Shown here piece after piece: positions 6,522 through 14,762 of a DNA stretch of 15,245 nt. Location of the stretch: assembly GCA_964513285.1 (NCBI GenBank), contig CAZEML010000097.1, forward strand, positions 1-15,245, given 5' to 3'. Under the pieces are notes generated by a model, which searched no databases, had not been told where the DNA came from, and was given only the letters and a program-made list of their open reading frames with translations. The position numbers were made by a program, and so were the translations under genes. Numbering within the stretch: the stretch's first letter is position 1; every line of letters begins with the position of its first letter. Source of the stretch: UBA11606 sp964513285. Its GTDB lineage: Bacteria; Actinomycetota; Acidimicrobiia; Acidimicrobiales; Aldehydirespiratoraceae.

Positions 6522-9028
6522 CCGGCTCCGCGGACCGGGGATTCTCCCTCGACCGGTTCCAGCTGGAAGCCTTCGACCATCTCGATGCCGGCCGGTCGGT
6601 GCTCGTCGCCGCCCCCACCGGGTCGGGCAAGACGATCGTGGCCGAACACGCCATCGATCGAGCCCTCGAAGCCCGGAAGCGAGCGTTCTACACCGCCCCG
6701 ATCAAGGCGCTCTCGAACCAGAAGTACCGGGACCTCGCCGAGCGCATCGGCGCGTCGCGGGTCGGGCTGTTGACCGGCGACAACGCGATCAACCCCGACG
6801 CCGACATCGTCGTGATGACCACCGAGGTCCTCCGCAACATGCTGTACGAGGGTCGGACGCTCGACGATCTCGCCTTCGTCGTCATGGATGAGGTCCACTA
6901 CCTCGAGGACACCTTCCGCGGCCCGGTCTGGGAGGAGGTGATCCTCCACCTTCCCGAGCACGTGAAGCTGGTGTGTCTGTCCGCCACGGTCTCCAACACC
7001 GACGAGTTGGCCGGCTGGCTGCAGTCGATCCGTGGGGAGACGGGCACGGTCGTGGAGCGCAAACGGCCGGTCGAACTCACCAACCTCTATGCGGTCGCTG
7101 ACCGTCAGGGTCATCGACTGCACGTCATCCCGACCCTCGTCGACGGTGAGGCCAACGGCGAAGGCCATCGCTTCGATCCCGATCTGCGCCGGCGGGGGAG
7201 GGGCGGACCGGATCGCAAGAAACGCGACAAGGTTCCGTGGACCACCCCGAGCAAGCTGGAGATCCTCGATCACCTCGAAGACCATGACCTGCTGCCGGTC
7301 ATCTGGTTCGTCTTCAGCCGCCGCGGCTGCGACGAAGCGGCGATCGCGGTCGAACGAGCCGGCGCCCGGTACACCGACCGCGACGAAGCCGACCGGATCC
7401 GGGCGATCGCCGACGAACGGCTCGCCGGTCTTCCCGCGTCGGACCTCGCCGTGCTCGACACGAGTGCATGGCTCAACCGACTCGAGCGCGGGATCGCCAG
7501 CCATCACGCCGGCCTCGTCCCGGCGTTCAAGGAGACGATCGAGCAGTGCTTCGCCGAAGGACTCGTGCGGGTGGTGTTCGCGACCGAGACCCTGGCCTTG
7601 GGTGTCAACCTGCCGGCCCGCAGCGTCGTGATCGACAAGCTCACCAAGTTCACCGGCGAAACCCACGAACAGCTCACCCCTGCCCAGTTCACCCAGCTCA
7701 CCGGACGAGCCGGGCGACGTGGCATCGACGATCAGGGGCACGCCCTCGTGCCGTGGTCGCCGTTCACCCGGTTCGAGGCGGTCGCCGGCCTCGCGTCGAG
7801 CCGGAGCTTCCGCCTCCGTTCCGCGTTCCGCCCGACGTACAACATGGCCGTGAACCTGCTCCAGCAGCACTCCGCGGAGTCGGCCCGAGCCCTGCTGGCC
7901 CGCTCGTTCGCCCAGTACCAAGCCGATGTCGGCGTCGCCCGCCTCGAGCAACGTCTCGCTCGCGAACGGGCGAGGGTCGCCGAACTGGAGGCCGCGGTGG
8001 CCGAACTGCCCCCGGAGCCCGAAGCCGTCGCCACCGATGAACCCGACGCAATCTCCGACGCGGTCAGCCGCTTGCGGCCTGGGGATCTCATCACCGACGA
8101 GGACGGAGGCCGGCTCGCGGTGCTCGGCGTGAGCTGGCGCAAGGGCGGCCGGGCGCGCATCCGGCTCGTCGATGAGAGCGCCAGGGAGGCGCGTTGGGAC
8201 CTCGCCGAGATGGAGACCGCGCCCCACACCATCGGCCGGATCGAACTTCCCTTCCCGATGGCGCCCGAGCGGATCGACTATCGCCAAGACGTCGCCACCC
8301 GGATCCGACGGTCTGGTGCGGGCGAGTCGGCCCGAGCCCAGCGGCGCCGCCGCAACCGCCGAGACGATCCCCGGGCGCTGCTCGAGCGAGCTCGCCAGGA
8401 GGTCCGCCACCTCGAGCGCCGAGCGCGACGAGATGCCGCGTCGATCGCCCGCCAGTTCGACGCCGTCTCCGACGTGCTCCGTGAGCGAGGCCACCTCGAC
8501 GGGTGGACGGTGACCGAGTCGGGCTTCACCTTGGCCGCGATCTACAACGAGGTCGATCTCCTCATCGCGGAAGCGCTCACCCGGGGCCTGCTCGACGGGC
8601 TGGCCCCGCCTGAGCTCGCGTCGATCGCCTCGACCTTCACCTACGAGCATCGGAGCCCCGATCCTCCGCCCGCACCCTGGTTCCCGTCGCCGACGGCCGC
8701 GGACCGCTTCCGCCGGATCGAACAGATCGCTCAGGAGATCAACGCGGCGGAACGCCGAGCAGGCGTCGGGGAGAGCCGCGCTCCCGATGCCGGTTTCGCG
8801 CCGATCGCTCACTCCTGGGCCGCAGGGGAGACCCTCGCCGTGCTGCTCGACCACGAGGACGACATGACCGCCGGCGACTTCGTCCGCAACGTCAAGCAGG
8901 TCATCGACCTGCTGGGCCAGATCGCGTCCGCTTCGCCAGTCGCAGAGACTCGCACGGCCGCTCGGGCAGCCGCTGAGGCGATCCACCGAGGCGTCGTCGC
9001 CCTCTCCGGTTCGGTGAGCGCCGCGTGA
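6518..9028 (+). CDS. helY: Ski2/Mtr4-like DEVH-box RNA helicase, HelY type
   Basis: This 836-residue superfamily 2 helicase belongs to the Ski2/Mtr4 group, which unwinds RNA for processing or decay. Helicase motifs appear in order: Q-like FSLDRFQLEAF, Walker A APTGSGKT (32-39), motif Ia TAPIKALSNQKYRDL, Walker B D124-E-V-H, motif III SATVSN, then HHAGLVPAFKETIE, ATETLALGVNLPA and motif VI QLTGRAGRRGID (about 393-404). A basic linker (about 224-241, RRRGRGGPDRKKRDK) precedes the second RecA domain. The middle part (about 515-620) includes a KOW-like arch segment (RPGDLITDEDGGRLAVLGV), and the C-terminal 170 residues form a DSHCT domain. The position directly after tatC matches helY in M. tuberculosis. 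The GTG start overlaps the tatC stop. The stop overlaps the next start as GTGA. Confidence 0.94.
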   Translation: MTGSADRGFSLDRFQLEAFDHLDAGRSVLVAAPTGSGKTIVAEHAIDRALEARKRAFYTAPIKALSNQKYRDLAERIGASRVGLLTGDNAINPDADIVVMTTEVLRNMLYEGRTLDDLAFVVMDEVHYLEDTFRGPVWEEVILHLPEHVKLVCLSATVSNTDELAGWLQSIRGETGTVVERKRPVELTNLYAVADRQGHRLHVIPTLVDGEANGEGHRFDPDLRRRGRGGPDRKKRDKVPWTTPSKLEILDHLEDHDLLPVIWFVFSRRGCDEAAIAVERAGARYTDRDEADRIRAIADERLAGLPASDLAVLDTSAWLNRLERGIASHHAGLVPAFKETIEQCFAEGLVRVVFATETLALGVNLPARSVVIDKLTKFTGETHEQLTPAQFTQLTGRAGRRGIDDQGHALVPWSPFTRFEAVAGLASSRSFRLRSAFRPTYNMAVNLLQQHSAESARALLARSFAQYQADVGVARLEQRLARERARVAELEAAVAELPPEPEAVATDEPDAISDAVSRLRPGDLITDEDGGRLAVLGVSWRKGGRARIRLVDESAREARWDLAEMETAPHTIGRIELPFPMAPERIDYRQDVATRIRRSGAGESARAQRRRRNRRDDPRALLERARQEVRHLERRARRDAASIARQFDAVSDVLRERGHLDGWTVTESGFTLAAIYNEVDLLIAEALTRGLLDGLAPPELASIASTFTYEHRSPDPPPAPWFPSPTAADRFRRIEQIAQEINAAERRAGVGESRAPDAGFAPIAHSWAAGETLAVLLDHEDDMTAGDFVRNVKQVIDLLGQIASASPVAETRTAARAAAEAIHRGVVALSGSVSAA

Positions 9029-9639
9029 GCGTCGAGAAGGGCGCCGACTGGGGCGAACGGGGCGCACCACCGCCCGACCTGCTCGTGTTCGACGACTCGG
9101 CGGCCGCCATCGCGACCATCAGCGAGGCGCGGCGCGCCAATCGACCCATCCCACCGATCGGGCTGCGCGGCGGCGACCTCGTTCGCACCCTCGGCGGGCC
9201 CACGGGTGCCGACCTCGCCACCGCGACGGATGCCCTGCACGTCACCATCGATCTCGGCGCGGTGCTCGCGGGTGGACGCCTCCACTGGTTCCTCGACCAT
9301 CTCGTCGTCCGCCGGTCGTGGCTCCGCGGTCGCGTGATCGTCGTGGCCAACGCCGCCTTCGTCGGCGACTGGAACATGGCTCCCCGGGCGCATCCGGGTG
9401 ATGGCCGCTTCGACATCGTCGAGACGACCTCGATGCGTCCCGCCGACCGCTGGAAGGCGCGACGCCGACTGCTGTCCGGCACCCACGTCCCGCACCCCGA
9501 CATTCGGACGAGGCGCGCGGCCGCGGTGCAGTACGAGTTCGACCAGCCGACCCCGATCTGGCTCGATGGGGCACGGAACGAAGCGGTCAAGTCACTCAGC
9601 GTGCGGCTCGAGCCCGATGCCGTCGACGTCTGGCTCTAG
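9025..9639 (+). CDS. Shortened diacylglycerol kinase-like (YegS/DAGK fold) protein
   Basis: This 204-residue protein resembles the second half of the DAGK/YegS lipid-kinase fold. Residues 41-59 (PIPPIGLRGGDLVRTLGGP) look like a changed version of the family's P-L-G-T-x-N-D-x-A-R-x-L-G loop. IDLGAVLAGGRLHWFLDH (75-92) matches the start of the C-terminal beta-sandwich, followed by VIVVANAAFVGDWNMAPRA, DGRFDIV and the late WLDGARNEAVKSLSVRLEP that normally reads D-G-E in lipid kinases. The N-terminal nucleotide-binding domain with the GGDGT loop is absent: typical members have about 300 residues. The GTG start overlaps the helicase stop as GTGA, so it is translationally coupled to helY. It may bind a lipid or nucleotide without phosphorylating it; function not known. 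No frameshift is visible that would explain the loss. Confidence 0.72.
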   Translation: MSVEKGADWGERGAPPPDLLVFDDSAAAIATISEARRANRPIPPIGLRGGDLVRTLGGPTGADLATATDALHVTIDLGAVLAGGRLHWFLDHLVVRRSWLRGRVIVVANAAFVGDWNMAPRAHPGDGRFDIVETTSMRPADRWKARRRLLSGTHVPHPDIRTRRAAAVQYEFDQPTPIWLDGARNEAVKSLSVRLEPDAVDVWL

Positions 9640-9663
9640 ACGTCAGGTCCGAGGGGGCCCGGC

Positions 9664-9672
9664 CGATACTGT
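9664..9672 (+). promoter_or_regulatory. Predicted -10 promoter element of the M20 amidohydrolase gene (leaderless)
   Basis: CGATACTGT matches CGNTANNNT. The hexamer TACTGT ends exactly 6 nt before the ATG at 9679. The 39-nt gap after the preceding stop contains no other evident signal; a GAGGGGG at 9651-9657 lies too far from the ATG to act as its ribosome-binding site. Confidence 0.52.
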
Positions 9673-9678
9673 CGGTCC

Positions 9679-10857
9679 ATGGATGCGTCCGAGGCGAAGG
9701 CGATCGTCAAAGCCGAGATCGAGCGGCTGACCCCTGACCTCTTGCAGGTCTCTCGCTCGATTCACGAGAACCCCGAGACCAACTTCGAGGAGCATCATGC
9801 CCACGAGGTGCTCACCGGTGTGCTCGAGGACGAAGGCCTCGACGTCGCCCGGGGCGCCTACGACATGCCGACCGCGTTCGACGCCAGGGTCGGGGACGGT
9901 GACGGGCCGACCGTCGCCGTGCTGTGTGAGTACGACGCCCTGCCCGGCATCGGCCATGCCTGTGGCCACAACGTCATCGGCGCCGCCGGCCTGGGTGCCG
10001 GGCTCGCCATGGCCAAGGTCGCGGGCGCGCTCGGCGGGCGGGTCGCCATCCTCGGCACGCCGGCCGAAGAGGGCGGCGGCGGCAAGGAGTTCATGCTCCG
10101 CCGAGGCGCGTTCGACGAGATCGACCTGGCGATGATGGTGCACCCTGCGGACCGCGATCTGCAGACGATGCACACGATCGCCATCCAGCAGCTCCGAGCC
10201 ACCTACACCGGCGAGGCCGCCCACGCGGCCGCCGCGCCCGAGAAGGGCCGCAACGCGCTCGACGCTGCGGTGCTCGGCTACAACGCGGTGGCCGCGCTCC
10301 GCCAACACATCGCACCCGACGAACGGATTCACGGCGTCTTCACCGATGGCGGCGACAAGCCCAACATCGTCCCGGCCCACGCGGCCACCGAATGGTACGT
10401 GCGCAGCCGCAACATGGACTCGCTCGACCTGCTCAAGGATCGGGTCCTGCTCTGCCTGCGAGGCGGCGCCGACGCGGCGGGATGTGACTGTCATGCCGAG
10501 TGGGTCGATCCGCCGTTCTACGACATGCTCGACAACCATCCGCTGCTCGAGCTGTACGTCGAGAACGCCATGGCCGTCGGCCGCCACCCGCTTCCCGAGG
10601 AGGAGGGCGGCATGGTCGTCGGCTCCACCGACATGGGCAACATCAGCCATGCGATCCCGTCGATCCACCCGATGATCAAGGTCGCCCCCGAAGGCGTCCC
10701 GATCCACACCCCGGAGTTCGAGGTCTACGCGGGTGGCGAGGAGGGCGACCGCGCCGTCATCGACGGGGCGCTCACCATGGCATACACGATGGTCGACGCG
10801 CTCGCGAGCAAGTACCACCGAGCCGCGATCCGCGGTGCCTTCGAGCACAACGCATAA
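9679..10857 (+). CDS. M20-family amidohydrolase (AbgB / Xaa-Arg dipeptidase-like)
   Basis: This 392-residue protein is a two-domain zinc peptidase of family M20, the group that includes p-aminobenzoyl-glutamate hydrolase AbgB and ACY1L2-type dipeptidases. Metal-site motifs are EYDALPGIGHACGHN (84-98, with C95 and H97), TPAEEGGGGK (127-136, catalytic E130 and metal-binding E131), H155 in MMVHPADRD, and the C-terminal H343 in PIHTPEFEVYAGG. The dimerisation domain lies at about 180-300 (ATYTGEAAHAAAAPEKGRNALD). It likely hydrolyses an amide bond of an N-acyl amino acid or dipeptide in the cytoplasm; the substrate cannot be read from sequence. The ATG start is supported by a -10-like element 6 nt upstream. 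The stop codon TAA lies within the probable -10 of the following gene. Length is normal for the family. Confidence 0.92.
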   Translation: MDASEAKAIVKAEIERLTPDLLQVSRSIHENPETNFEEHHAHEVLTGVLEDEGLDVARGAYDMPTAFDARVGDGDGPTVAVLCEYDALPGIGHACGHNVIGAAGLGAGLAMAKVAGALGGRVAILGTPAEEGGGGKEFMLRRGAFDEIDLAMMVHPADRDLQTMHTIAIQQLRATYTGEAAHAAAAPEKGRNALDAAVLGYNAVAALRQHIAPDERIHGVFTDGGDKPNIVPAHAATEWYVRSRNMDSLDLLKDRVLLCLRGGADAAGCDCHAEWVDPPFYDMLDNHPLLELYVENAMAVGRHPLPEEEGGMVVGSTDMGNISHAIPSIHPMIKVAPEGVPIHTPEFEVYAGGEEGDRAVIDGALTMAYTMVDALASKYHRAAIRGAFEHNA

Positions 10858-10860
10858 AGT
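10852..10860 (+). promoter_or_regulatory. Possible -10 promoter element of the double ThyX-like gene
   Basis: GCATAAAGT contains the hexamer TAAAGT, ending 9 nt before the ATG at 10870. The first three bases of the hexamer are the stop codon of the preceding gene. The spacing would give a leader of only a few nucleotides. The CG dinucleotide of the other elements is replaced by GC, so confidence is lower. No Shine-Dalgarno sequence lies in the 12-nt gap. Confidence 0.38.
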
Positions 10861-10869
10861 CATCGACCG

Positions 10870-12489
<1,620 letters not shown>

Positions 12490-12526
12490 CCTCCTGACGG
12501 GGCCGTTGCCGACGTCCGGTCCTGGC

Positions 12527-12535
12527 CGCTACCGT
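12527..12535 (+). promoter_or_regulatory. Predicted -10 promoter element of the LysM gene
   Basis: CGCTACCGT matches CGNTANNNT. Unlike the other elements it lies 36 nt upstream of its start codon (GTG at 12572), which leaves a leader of about 30 nt that carries a ribosome-binding site. It is therefore a leadered version of the same promoter form. Confidence 0.45.
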
Positions 12536-12560
12536 TGAGACCCACGCGGGCGGAGCCGTT

Positions 12561-12565
12561 GGAGG
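12561..12565 (+). promoter_or_regulatory. Ribosome-binding site deciding the LysM gene start
   Basis: GGAGG lies 6 nt upstream of the GTG at 12572, ideal spacing. It fixes this GTG as the start, which places the hydrophobic anchor at the N terminus. It is one of the best Shine-Dalgarno sequences in the window. Confidence 0.75.
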
Positions 12566-12571
12566 CTCGTC

Positions 12572-13732
12572 GTGCGTACCCCCACCCCTGGACCCGTCAT
12601 CATCGCTCTCGTCGCCGCGTTCGCGGGCGCCGTGATGTTCGCCACGACCTCGGTGACCGTGGCCGAGGGAGACACCCTCACCTCCATCGCCGCTCGCCAC
12701 GGGGTGTCGACGGCGCAGCTCGTCGAGTGGAACGAGATCGACGACCCCGACCGGATCTATGTGGGCGACGTGATCGTGGTGGTCGGACCCGACCGCGGCT
12801 CGGCGAGCGCCGCCCCGGTGCAGCACGTCGTCACCGCCGGAGACACCCTCACGCTCATCGCCGCCCGCTACGGCGCATCGGTCGCAGCGATCGCCGACGC
12901 CAATGCGCTCGACGACATCGACCACATCCAGGTCGGCCAGCAGCTCACGATCGGCCAGCCGCCCGGCTCCTCGGACTCGGTGGCGGACACGCCCTCGGCA
13001 CCCGATGACGCCAGCGCCTCGACGCACACGGTGGCCCCGGGCGAGACGCTCTTCTCGATCGCCCGCCGCTACGAGCGGACCGTCGCCGCGTTGGCGGCGG
13101 CGAACGCGATCACCGACACCGACCGGATCCGGGCCGGCGATGTGCTCACCATCCCCGGCGACACGACGGTGGTCGACGCGCCAGCGGACGACGACGCAGC
13201 CGGCGACGGGCAGGAAGCCGACCCGGCTCCGACCCCGGACCAACCCACCGTCGAGGATCCGCCCGCGCCGAGCGAGGAACCCGAGAGCCGAACTGACGCC
13301 GGCGAGTCCGCCAGTGGCGCCGCGCCCGACCCGTCCGCCTCGGTCGCCGAACTCGCCGACGCGTTCGAGCTGTGGAGCCTGAGCTACGGCGTCGACCAAG
13401 CCCTGCTCGAAGCGATCGCGTGGTATGCCAGCGACTGGGACCCGACGCGGGTCGGGATCGACACGAGAGTGGGGATCGCCCAGCTCACCGAGGCGCAGGT
13501 CACCCTGGTCGAGACGCGACTCCTCGGCCGCGATCTCGATCCCTTCGACGGCCCCGATGGGGTCCGGCTCGCGGCCCGGTACCTGCGCTACGTGCAGGAC
13601 CGGACCCACTCCGAACACGAGGCGCTGATGGCGTTCCGCCAGGGCCTGGACTCCTTCCTGGACGACGGCCCGACCGCCGACGCCGAGGTCTTCGCCCTCG
13701 CGGTGGCGGACATCCGCGATCAACGCTCCTGA
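12572..13732 (+). CDS. Membrane-anchored protein with three LysM domains and a degenerate lytic transglycosylase-like domain
   Basis: This 386-residue protein starts with a hydrophobic segment (about 8-28) that should anchor it or export it, with the rest outside the cell. Three peptidoglycan-binding LysM domains follow, at about 29-71 (EGDTLTSIAARHGVS), 85-127 (AGDTLTLIAARYGAS) and 151-194 (PGETLFSIARRYERT). A disordered acidic, proline-rich linker spans about 198-260. The last 120 residues resemble an SLT (goose-lysozyme-like) domain: LWSLSYGVDQALLEAIAWYASDW, then VGIAQLTEAQV, LDPFDGPDGVRLAARYLRYV and ALMAFRQG. In active enzymes the first segment ends in E-S-x-W with the catalytic glutamate; here it reads A286-S-D-W, so the glutamate is missing and cleavage is unlikely. 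It may be a cell-wall binding or regulatory protein. Transcribed with its own promoter-like element and ribosome-binding site. Confidence 0.86.
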   Translation: MRTPTPGPVIIALVAAFAGAVMFATTSVTVAEGDTLTSIAARHGVSTAQLVEWNEIDDPDRIYVGDVIVVVGPDRGSASAAPVQHVVTAGDTLTLIAARYGASVAAIADANALDDIDHIQVGQQLTIGQPPGSSDSVADTPSAPDDASASTHTVAPGETLFSIARRYERTVAALAAANAITDTDRIRAGDVLTIPGDTTVVDAPADDDAAGDGQEADPAPTPDQPTVEDPPAPSEEPESRTDAGESASGAAPDPSASVAELADAFELWSLSYGVDQALLEAIAWYASDWDPTRVGIDTRVGIAQLTEAQVTLVETRLLGRDLDPFDGPDGVRLAARYLRYVQDRTHSEHEALMAFRQGLDSFLDDGPTADAEVFALAVADIRDQRS

Positions 13733-13758
13733 CTCGGGCATGATCCGGGCCGTGCCGT

Positions 13759-13773
13759 GCCGTGGGTCACGGC
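13759..13773 (+). terminator. Perfect 6-bp hairpin after the LysM gene, possible terminator
   Basis: GCCGTG (13759-13764) and CACGGC (13768-13773) form a perfect 6-bp stem with loop GGT, 26 nt after the LysM stop. It lacks a T-tract. CCGTGG at 13760-13765 can instead pair with CCACGG at 13781-13786, so two exclusive foldings exist. It lies upstream of the promoter of the next gene and might be regulatory rather than a terminator. Confidence 0.35.
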
Positions 13774-13793
13774 GGATTTGCCACGGTTCGACG

Positions 13794-13821
13794 TTGCGTG
13801 CGGCGGGGAAGTGTCTATGAT
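13794..13821 (+). promoter_or_regulatory. Predicted promoter (-35 TTGCGT, -10 TATGAT) of the acidic zinc-ribbon gene
   Basis: TTGCGT at 13794-13799 and TATGAT at 13816-13821 are separated by 16 nt. TATGAT differs from the sigma-70-type consensus TATAAT at one base, and this is the best two-part promoter in the window. The start codon lies 31 nt after the -10, leaving a leader of about 25 nt with AGGTGA at 13844-13849 just before the ATG. Confidence 0.65.
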
Positions 13822-13852
13822 CCGCCGCAACCCCCCGAATCCCAGGTGACCG

Positions 13853-14314
13853 ATGTCAGACGACGAAATCATCGACGAAGAAGAACTCGACGAAGACGAA
13901 CTCGATGAAGACGAGCTCGACGACGACGAAATCGACGAAGACGGCCTCGACGAGGACGGTGGCGAACTCGCGGGCGGGGACGAGTTCGCTGACGGTGACG
14001 ACGAGGACGAAGAGGACGACGTCAGCACGCCGGCTCGCCCCTCCGGGGACGACGACGATGACGACGACGAGGACGACGTCGAAGCCGATCTCGACGCGAT
14101 CCTGAAGGACCGCATCGCCGCGGGCGACGACGACGAAGACGACGACGAAGACGAAGCCAACGGCGCGGCCAAGAAGCCGTTGACCGCCCCGGGCGACGCC
14201 GAGCCGGTGCAGGCCAAGCAGGAGAACGAGTTCTCGTGCCCGCACTGCTTCTTGTTGGTGAGCCGCGCCGCGGTCGTCGACGGTGAGTGCCCTCACTGCG
14301 GCGGACCGGTCTGA
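13853..14314 (+). CDS. Highly acidic protein with C-terminal zinc ribbon (DUF4193-like)
   Basis: This 153-residue protein is dominated by aspartate and glutamate over residues 1-107, then ends in a zinc ribbon with C129/C132 (EFSCPHCFLLVSR) and C146/C149 (ECPHCGGPV). The ribbon and the phrase E-F-x-C-x-x-C-F-L resemble the actinobacterial DUF4193 family, which also has an acidic N-terminal part of unknown function. A motif LDAILKDRIAAG (about 79-92) breaks the acidic run and may be a short helix. Residues 11-35 are five copies of a five-residue unit. A clear promoter and an AGGTGA site precede the ATG. The strongly negative charge could mimic nucleic acid or bind basic partners, but this is inference. 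The next gene begins 7 nt after the stop. Confidence 0.82.
   Translation: MSDDEIIDEEELDEDELDEDELDDDEIDEDGLDEDGGELAGGDEFADGDDEDEEDDVSTPARPSGDDDDDDDEDDVEADLDAILKDRIAAGDDDEDDDEDEANGAAKKPLTAPGDAEPVQAKQENEFSCPHCFLLVSRAAVVDGECPHCGGPV
13883..13957 (+). repeat. Five tandem 15-nt coding repeats (pentapeptide E-L-D-E-D)
   Basis: Five consecutive 15-nt units encode ELDED, ELDED, ELDDD, EIDED and GLDED. Synonymous differences between units (GAC/GAT, GAA/GAG) show that they are not very recent copies. Leu or Ile recurs every fifth residue in an otherwise acidic segment. Confidence 0.85.
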
Positions 14315-14317
14315 GGG
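14313..14317 (+). promoter_or_regulatory. Ribosome-binding site deciding the start of the 146-residue protein
   Basis: GAGGG overlaps the preceding stop codon (TGA, 14312-14314) and lies 4 nt before the GTG at 14322. It favours this start over the in-frame GTG at 14283, which would overlap the zinc-ribbon codons of the previous gene by 32 nt. Confidence 0.55.
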
Positions 14318-14321
14318 CCCC

Positions 14322-14762
14322 GTGGGCACCGCCCAGGGTGACGACGACGATCTCGCCGAGCGACTGCTCGATCTGGTCGTCTACGCCCCACTCGGGCTCG
14401 CCCTCGAGGCCAAAGATCTCCTTCCCAAGCTGGCCGAGCGTGGCCGCGGACAGGTCGCCCTGACCCGCCTCGCTGGCACCGTCGCGGCCCGACAGGGGCA
14501 GCACGAGGCCGAGAAGCTCGTCGACGACATCCGGGCCACGATCAGCTCGTTCCTCGGGCTCGACCACGATGAGCCGGCCGCGGCTCCCGAGGCCGACGAC
14601 GATCTCCCGATCCCGGGGTACGCCACCATGACGGCGGTCGACATCATTCCTCGCCTGGCCGATCTCGAGGCCGACGAGCTCGATGCGATCGAGACCTTCG
14701 AGCGGGCCAACCGAGCCCGGGTGACGGTGTTGAACCGCATCGCCCAGCGGCGCGAGCGGTGA
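14322..14762 (+). CDS. Conserved actinobacterial protein of unknown function (146 residues)
   Basis: I do not recognise a named enzyme family. Residues 10-75 form a predicted helical part (LAERLLDLVVYAPLGLALEA, with RQGQHEAEKLVDDIRATISS). After an acidic linker, the C-terminal part reads DLPIPGYATMTAVDIIPRLA and DLEADELDAIETFERANRAR. This C-terminal pattern (P-I-P-x-Y, then a valine/isoleucine-P-x-L, then Y/F-E-x-x-x-x-x-R) recurs in my memory in short actinobacterial proteins, some labelled lipid-droplet-associated; that link is weak. The stop overlaps the acetyltransferase start as GTGA, and it begins 7 nt after the acidic protein, so the three genes are probably one transcript driven by the promoter at 13794-13821. 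No signal peptide or clear membrane helix. Confidence 0.7.
   Translation: MGTAQGDDDDLAERLLDLVVYAPLGLALEAKDLLPKLAERGRGQVALTRLAGTVAARQGQHEAEKLVDDIRATISSFLGLDHDEPAAAPEADDDLPIPGYATMTAVDIIPRLADLEADELDAIETFERANRARVTVLNRIAQRRER

Noticed and set aside
6449..9070. An 873-codon open frame on the reverse strand across helY
   Set aside because: The forward frame carries every Ski2-type helicase motif in order. The reverse frame is the low-stop shadow expected in GC-rich coding DNA and shows only Gly/Arg/Asp/Val-rich sequence without any domain.
13883..13957. The 15-nt tandem repeats as a minisatellite or regulatory repeat
   Set aside because: The unit length keeps the frame, differences between units are mostly synonymous or conservative, and the repeat lies wholly inside a well-supported coding sequence, so it is a protein repeat.
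13720..14217. A reverse open frame encoding a poly-serine protein
   Set aside because: It is the complement of the Asp/Glu codons of the acidic gene. The forward gene has a promoter, a ribosome-binding site and a zinc ribbon.
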